This document shows positions 16,960 to 20,261 of a stretch of DNA of 20,261 nt, piece after piece. The DNA lies in the NCBI GenBank assembly GCA_003427395.1, contig BFEA01000500.1, positions 124,494 through 144,754 of the forward strand, in the 5' to 3' direction. The notes under the pieces are model-generated. The model did no database searches, had not been told where the DNA came from, and worked only from the letters and a program-made list of their open reading frames with translations. The position numbers and the translations under genes were made by a program. Position 1 is the first letter of the stretch; each line of letters opens with the position of its first letter. The DNA comes from Chara braunii (taxonomy: Eukaryota > Streptophyta > Charophyceae > Charales > Characeae).

Positions 16960-17771
16960 GGTTTGGGCATGGTTCACGTCACACTGCTGTACCTTTTCAG
17001 ATGGGACAAGGTCGCGGCCCTCTGGAGAAATAACTGCCATTTCGTCAAAATGGACATCTTTTATTTTTTGAACGAAATTGAAACTGAGTTTTTTTGCCGA
17101 AAACTGGTCAAAGGACTGCCTGGAGGTACCTGGTCTCAAGCTAGGTCGATGTACAGCCAGGGGGTCCAGCGTTTGTAAAACGCTGGACCCTCAGGAACAG
17201 CAAATTTTGACCAGTTTTCGGTAAAAAAACTCAGTTTCAATTTCGTTCAAAAAATAAAAAATGTCCAGTTTGACGAAATGGTCGTTAAATGGGGATTTGG
17301 TACTTGGCTGGTCACACGGCGCCATCCACCAATTGTGCAAGAACTTTTGTGAATGGGGCTGGGAAAATGCAGCCCATGTATGGCTCTATTGCCCCCTCTT
17401 GGATGAGATCTGGGAATGGTGGAAGGACAAGTGGAAGCCATACTGGCATACTCTGCTTCTTCTTCAGAATGGGGGGTGGATTTCATACTGCACGCAGCAA
17501 TTTCTCAGCAGGGCAATGGTACCTTGCCCTGATATGCAGAGGAATCATTTTTGAAGCGATCTTGACCACAAGGAATGCAACGGTCTTCCGAGGGGAAGCA
17601 ATCCCCACTCAGCAGACCTTTAATCAGATTAAGCAAGCTATTAGACTAGTAGTGTTCACTGATTGGAAGTCCAAGGGCTCACTCTGGATGTCCAAGACAT
17701 GGGCAAAAAAGGACTATTTTGCAGCTGTTTCAGAGGACGGTAAACTGGGGTATGCTCAATGGTTGCTGTAG
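16960..17771 (+). pseudogene. LINE ORF2 C-terminal fragment with zinc finger, interrupted
   Basis: Upstream of the MITE the frame ends W-D-K-V-A-A-L-W-R-N (17002-17031). Downstream, from 17291, it resumes G-D-L-V-L-G-W-S-H-G-A-I, then C-K-N-F-C...H-V-W-L-Y-C-P (C-x3-C-x8-H-x4-C finger), then I-W-E-W-W-K-D-K-W. S-H-G-A-I is also found before the finger of the minus-strand LINE. A frameshift near 17505-17520 follows, and the remaining part (I-L-T-T-R-N-A-T-V-F) runs to the TAG at 17769-17771. An in-frame TGA at 16957-16959 marks the upstream limit of readable frame. Confidence 0.75.
17032..17286. mobile_element. Foldback MITE with long inverted arms (255 bp)
   Basis: The arms 17032-17112 and 17206-17286 are 81 bp each and reverse complementary with about five mismatches (roughly 94%). 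The ends read AAC...GTT. A 4-bp direct repeat AAAT flanks the element at 17028-17031 and 17287-17290. The 93-bp centre contains a second perfect hairpin, arms GGGTCCAGCGTTT and AAACGCTGGACCC with a 3-nt loop, at 17162-17190. There is no coding capacity. It lies inside a LINE frame that is continuous once element plus one AAAT is subtracted. A lone arm of the same family is at 2115-2166. The superfamily is unassigned. Confidence 0.9.
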
Positions 17772-18355
17772 GATTAGGTGTAGTCATCAGAATGGCCGCA
17801 ATAGGCCCCACTGATAACGGTTGGTGATAGCTGTCCCTTGGGTTCTTAGACAGCGCTTGGGTGCGAGTGGGAGGATTTTTGGGCTCCGCAAGCTGTTGTA
17901 CTTTCAGTTTCAGAGAGCTGGTAGTTTTGGAGATCGAATCACAAACTACTATAGGCTGAAAGGTTCGTGACGGCGTGGAGTACTGGTTCAGCCACCTTTC
18001 ATAATTCTTTTGGACATTCTTCGGAAGTTCTACAAGAGAGTTGGTATTAGAGGGGAAAGTGAATTGCAGGTACAATTCAGATTTTGAGTGGTAGTTCTGA
18101 AGGTCTTAGTCTGCAGAAGTCATATTTGTTCAGAGCTAGCTCAGGATTTTCCCTCCTTTGGAGCTTCAAGATGATTTTGGTAAGGTTTCGAGAAGGGAAG
18201 CTGGACCCGTTTTCCAGCAGCAGACTGAGAAATTTGAGCAACTGGTGGTTCGTCGAGCTATGCTCGTAAGCGAAAATGGCTGAGGCGAGGCTGCCAGGAT
18301 AACTCCGGGTTGAATTGTGAGGTTCCCGGCCTCGTCCTATTGAATTTTGCACTAC
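17772..18355 (+). other. Presumed LINE 3' UTR
   Basis: This lies between the LINE stop and its A-tail. On the minus strand two frames (18352-18077 and 18075 downward) read as plausible non-repetitive peptide joined by a frameshift near 18077. An overlapping antisense gene fragment is therefore not excluded, but no domain is recognised. Confidence 0.45.
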
Positions 18356-18387
18356 AAAAAAAAAAAAANAAAAAAAAAAAAAAAAAC

Positions 18388-18600
18388 TTTTGTGAACGAA
18401 TTTTTGTCAAATTTTGAAGAAAATGCACAAAAAAAAAAGAGGGGATTTTGCGGTCACCTCCAGAGGTGACCGCAAAATCTCTTGCCCCGCGGCTTCCCAA
18501 TGGACACTGGAATAGTACATTTGCGAATTTGGTAGATCCGTGTGACCGACCTTTTCCCCTTTTGGGGGGGATTTTGGGATTGCCCTGTGAATAAAAAGGG
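18388..18600. repeat. Palindromic dispersed repeat, copy 2
   Basis: A hairpin at 18444-18479 has 17-bp perfect arms (GATTTTGCGGTCACCTC and its complement) and a 2-nt CA centre. It is preceded by an A-run and followed by TTGCCCCGCGGC, CATTTGCGAATTTGG, CGTGTGACCGACC and TTGGGGGGATTTTGGGAT. The element order matches copy 1 at 13440-13680; the arms share the CACCTCC.GAGGTG core. Confidence 0.75.
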
Positions 18601-18673
18601 GAGCAAGGGCCTTCAGCTGATCAGTCGTCGTCGTTTGTTACTCAAGGGCCAAGGCAAGTACAGTATACGTTCT

Positions 18674-18745
18674 TCCTCCTCCTCCTCCTCCTCCTCCTCC
18701 TCCTCCTCCTCGCTCTCCTTCTCGTTCTCCTTCTCCTTCTGGATC
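18674..18745. repeat. (CCT)n microsatellite and CTT/CTC-rich tract
   Basis: A (TCC)n run at about 18674-18712 passes into interrupted CTCCTT repeats. It lies about 400 bp upstream of the beta-helix start codon, possibly in its promoter or 5' UTR. The poly-Ser and Glu/Asp-rich frames here are translations of the repeat. Confidence 0.9.
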
Positions 18746-19115
18746 TACAACAAGGCATTCGGAACTGCCGTTCTCCTCCCTCTCATCATCGTCGTCTTCC
18801 TCGTCTTCCTCCTCTGCTTCGTCCTCGTTGCCATCGCCATAGCTGACTTGGTCTTTGCGATAGCTTCTGATCGTCTTGACCACTGGGGAGCTTAGTGTCT
18901 ATGTCGTCGTTCTCTCTTTTAAGGACCTGTATGCCGTAGGCGTGCATTCGCGAGGGCTGTTCCCCACCCCCTTGGCCGGGATTACCGCCAGATTCAGGCA
19001 AAGAAGTCCACCTGCGGGCCGCCGGACGGATCGGAGCGGTCGGGCGCAACAACTCCGCCGCAAGCGCTGTGCCAAGCTACAACGATCTGAAGTGTGCAAA
19101 GAACTTTCGCCGAAG

Positions 19116-20153
19116 ATGGCGGGAAGTTTCCCCTCGCTGCTGCTGCTGCTGCAGCTGCTGTTCATAGCCATAGTTACTCTACTTGAGGGGGATGGATCAG
19201 GATCGATCTCGAGATCGGGGCCACGATCTGCACTCACCATCGTCATGGCAAGAGCGGCGCCGGCGCCGCTGCCGCCGGCGGCTCTCTCCGCTGAGTCCCG
19301 GCTCCGCGCCGCCGTCGCTAGCGAGAATAAGACCGTGTTCCGCCTGATGGAGGATATCCGCCTGACGGCGGACATAGGTGAGGTGAAGTGTCCCGATCTG
19401 GAGGTCGTGGGCGAGTGCAAGAAGAAGAACGGACGGCCTAGATTGTGCAAGATCGACGGTCAGAACAGCTACGGCGGCTTCGGCGGCATGTCCCCCAAAG
19501 TCTCTCTGCGCAATCTTGAGCTCACGCGCTTCCGCTCCGCCATCCTTGCCGGCGGACCAAGCTGCGACTTCAAGATCAGTAATTGCCACCTGACGAGCAA
19601 CGCGGGGGCGGTTGTTTCCACGGCGGTCGTGAGCTCTGTCACCATAGCCAACTCGAGCTTCGTCGGCAACAAGGGGATCCTAGTCTCCACGGGGAGGTAC
19701 GACAAGATCATGATGACGGACGTTCTTTTCAAATCCAATCGCGGCGGACCCGTAATCAGTCTGCAGAGGGCAACCCTAACCTGCGTTAGGTGCGGATTCG
19801 AGGGGAACCTGGCGGAATCTGGCGCCTCCGCCGTCGAGGTTTACCGCATGGGGGCAAAGTTCACCCGCTCGTGGTTCGTGAACAACAGAGTGACTAAGCC
19901 GGGATCCCAAGGGGCCGCGGTGTCGCTGTCGGGAGACTCGGCAACAACCTTTTGTCACTGCCGCTTCGACAAGAACACCGTAGCTGAGGAGGGAGGGAAG
20001 CGCAAGAGAATTGAACACGTGTACGTCGGGCTCGAGGCCATGGCGGGACCTGGATTCGTGGAGTTCTGCGACAAGCGCCCGGCGATCGGGGTCACTTTGG
20101 CGAATGCGGAGTTGGCCAAGAATGTTTTCGATTCTTGTGGAAATTGCCGCTGA
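19116..20153 (+). CDS. Secreted right-handed beta-helix (pectin-lyase-fold-like) protein
   Basis: An uninterrupted 345-codon gene. The start is the first in-frame ATG; the frame is open upstream to 18876 but has no ATG. It gives a classic signal peptide: short N-region, then L-L-L-L-L-Q-L-L-F-I-A-I-V at residues 8-20. The mature part has 12 Cys, fitting an extracellular, disulfide-bonded protein. From residue 155 to 290 it shows six rungs of an x-F-x-x-N pattern (H-L-T-S-N 158-162, S-F-V-G-N 181-185, L-F-K-S-N 204-208, G-F-E-G-N 227-231, F-V-N-N 254-257, F-D-K-N 284-287). The first four are spaced exactly 23 residues. This is the repeat of right-handed parallel beta-helices, as in POMP-like and pectin-lyase-fold proteins. 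No lyase or hydrolase active site is recognised, so it may bind rather than cleave wall polysaccharide. GC-rich codon use differs from its surroundings. No introns. Confidence 0.85.
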   Translation: MAGSFPSLLLLLQLLFIAIVTLLEGDGSGSISRSGPRSALTIVMARAAPAPLPPAALSAESRLRAAVASENKTVFRLMEDIRLTADIGEVKCPDLEVVGECKKKNGRPRLCKIDGQNSYGGFGGMSPKVSLRNLELTRFRSAILAGGPSCDFKISNCHLTSNAGAVVSTAVVSSVTIANSSFVGNKGILVSTGRYDKIMMTDVLFKSNRGGPVISLQRATLTCVRCGFEGNLAESGASAVEVYRMGAKFTRSWFVNNRVTKPGSQGAAVSLSGDSATTFCHCRFDKNTVAEEGGKRKRIEHVYVGLEAMAGPGFVEFCDKRPAIGVTLANAELAKNVFDSCGNCR

Positions 20154-20178
20154 GGTTGAGGGGGGGAAAAAAGAGAGG

Positions 20179-20200
20179 AAAAAAAAAAAAAAAAAAAAAA
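20179..20200 (+). repeat. A-tract 3' of the beta-helix gene
   Basis: Twenty-two A bases begin 26 bp after the stop codon, preceded by a purine-rich GGGGGGAAAAAAGAGAGG. Because the gene is intronless, a retrocopy tail is possible. No upstream AATAAA or matching target duplication was found, so a simple homopolymer is equally likely. Confidence 0.7.
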
Positions 20201-20261
20201 GGGAGCAAGAAGATGCTGAGACTGATTGGGATTGAAGAGAGAACGGAGTTGGGCAAGAATG

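Larger units (their letters stand above)
16929..18386 (+). mobile_element. Second LINE copy, 3' part with poly(A) tail
   Basis: A different LINE family on the plus strand: C-terminal ORF2 remnant to 17771, about 580 bp of presumed 3' UTR, and an A-tract at 18356-18386 (one N). A foldback MITE occupies 17032-17286. The 5' edge at about 16929 meets the minus-strand LINE head-to-head. No convincing target duplication was found. Confidence 0.75.

Noticed and set aside
18077-18352. Minus-strand 91-residue ORF ending in L-P-L-K-I
   Set aside because: It reads like ordinary protein, but it has no ATG, is followed by a needed frameshift, shares the region with a plus-strand ORF of similar quality, and lies in a presumed LINE 3' UTR. 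Kept only as a note.
16929-18386. Twin-priming inversion making one LINE out of the two head-to-head pieces
   Set aside because: Both pieces contain a C-terminal zinc finger, with different spacing and sequence, so they overlap in content and belong to different families.
18542-18895. 117-residue protein with poly-Ser and a hydrophobic segment
   Set aside because: It begins in repeat sequence and the hydrophobic part is the translation of a CTC/TTC-rich tract; the complementary frame is equally biased (Asp/Glu). No conserved features.
1-20261. CRISPR array, operon or bacterial island
   Set aside because: No regularly spaced direct repeats with unique spacers, no ribosome-binding-site organised genes; content is clearly eukaryotic retroelements.

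Overview
The window looks like a transposon-dense nuclear region of a plant-lineage genome, most likely a streptophyte green alga such as Chara. Evidence for this: a plant-type initiator-Met primer binding site, a chromodomain Ty3/gypsy element, LINEs with a C-terminal zinc finger, a Ulp1-type cysteine protease of the kind carried by plant transposons, telobox-like repeats, long microsatellites, and only one intact host-like gene. The species call is an inference from style, not from a search. Single N bases and N clusters occur in homopolymer tracts near 12915, 14119-14136 and 18369.

Layout. 1-600: CA/CT microsatellite, a palindrome, and a short LTR-like segment ending at a primer binding site. 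958-1858: two transposon-type coding fragments head-to-head, a DUF7869-like domain (minus) and a Ulp1/C48 protease core (plus). 1990-3860: a telomere-like TTACCCC array, a half copy of a foldback element, a 134-bp imperfect duplication, about 1 kb of pyrimidine-rich sequence, and a telobox cluster. 4060-11399: a decayed Ty3/gypsy chromovirus on the plus strand (Gag, zinc knuckle, protease, RT, RNase H, integrase, chromodomain), with many frameshifts, stops and changed catalytic residues. It is split at 6970-7793 by a non-autonomous hAT-type element with a perfect 8-bp target duplication. 11400-14700: no genes; dispersed repeat fragments, a full-length tRNA-derived SINE with target duplications, and palindromic repeats. 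14684-16928: a 5'-truncated LINE on the minus strand. 16929-18386: a second LINE on the plus strand, of a different family, broken by a 255-bp foldback MITE and ending in a poly(A) tail. 18388-18600: a second copy of the palindromic repeat. 19116-20153: an intact intronless gene for a secreted protein with a regular right-handed beta-helix pattern, the best candidate for a functional gene here.

How the parts relate. Apart from the beta-helix gene, the window records successive insertions. In two cases (hAT in the chromovirus, MITE in the LINE) subtracting the insert plus one target-site copy puts the host element back in one reading frame, which fixes the order of events. Many disabling changes are C-to-T or G-to-A transitions, consistent with decay of methylated DNA. 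I did not find a convincing new biological system. The most unusual items are the two-copy palindromic repeat family, the foldback MITE with a nested hairpin, the SINE with an internal 72-bp duplication, and the beta-helix protein.
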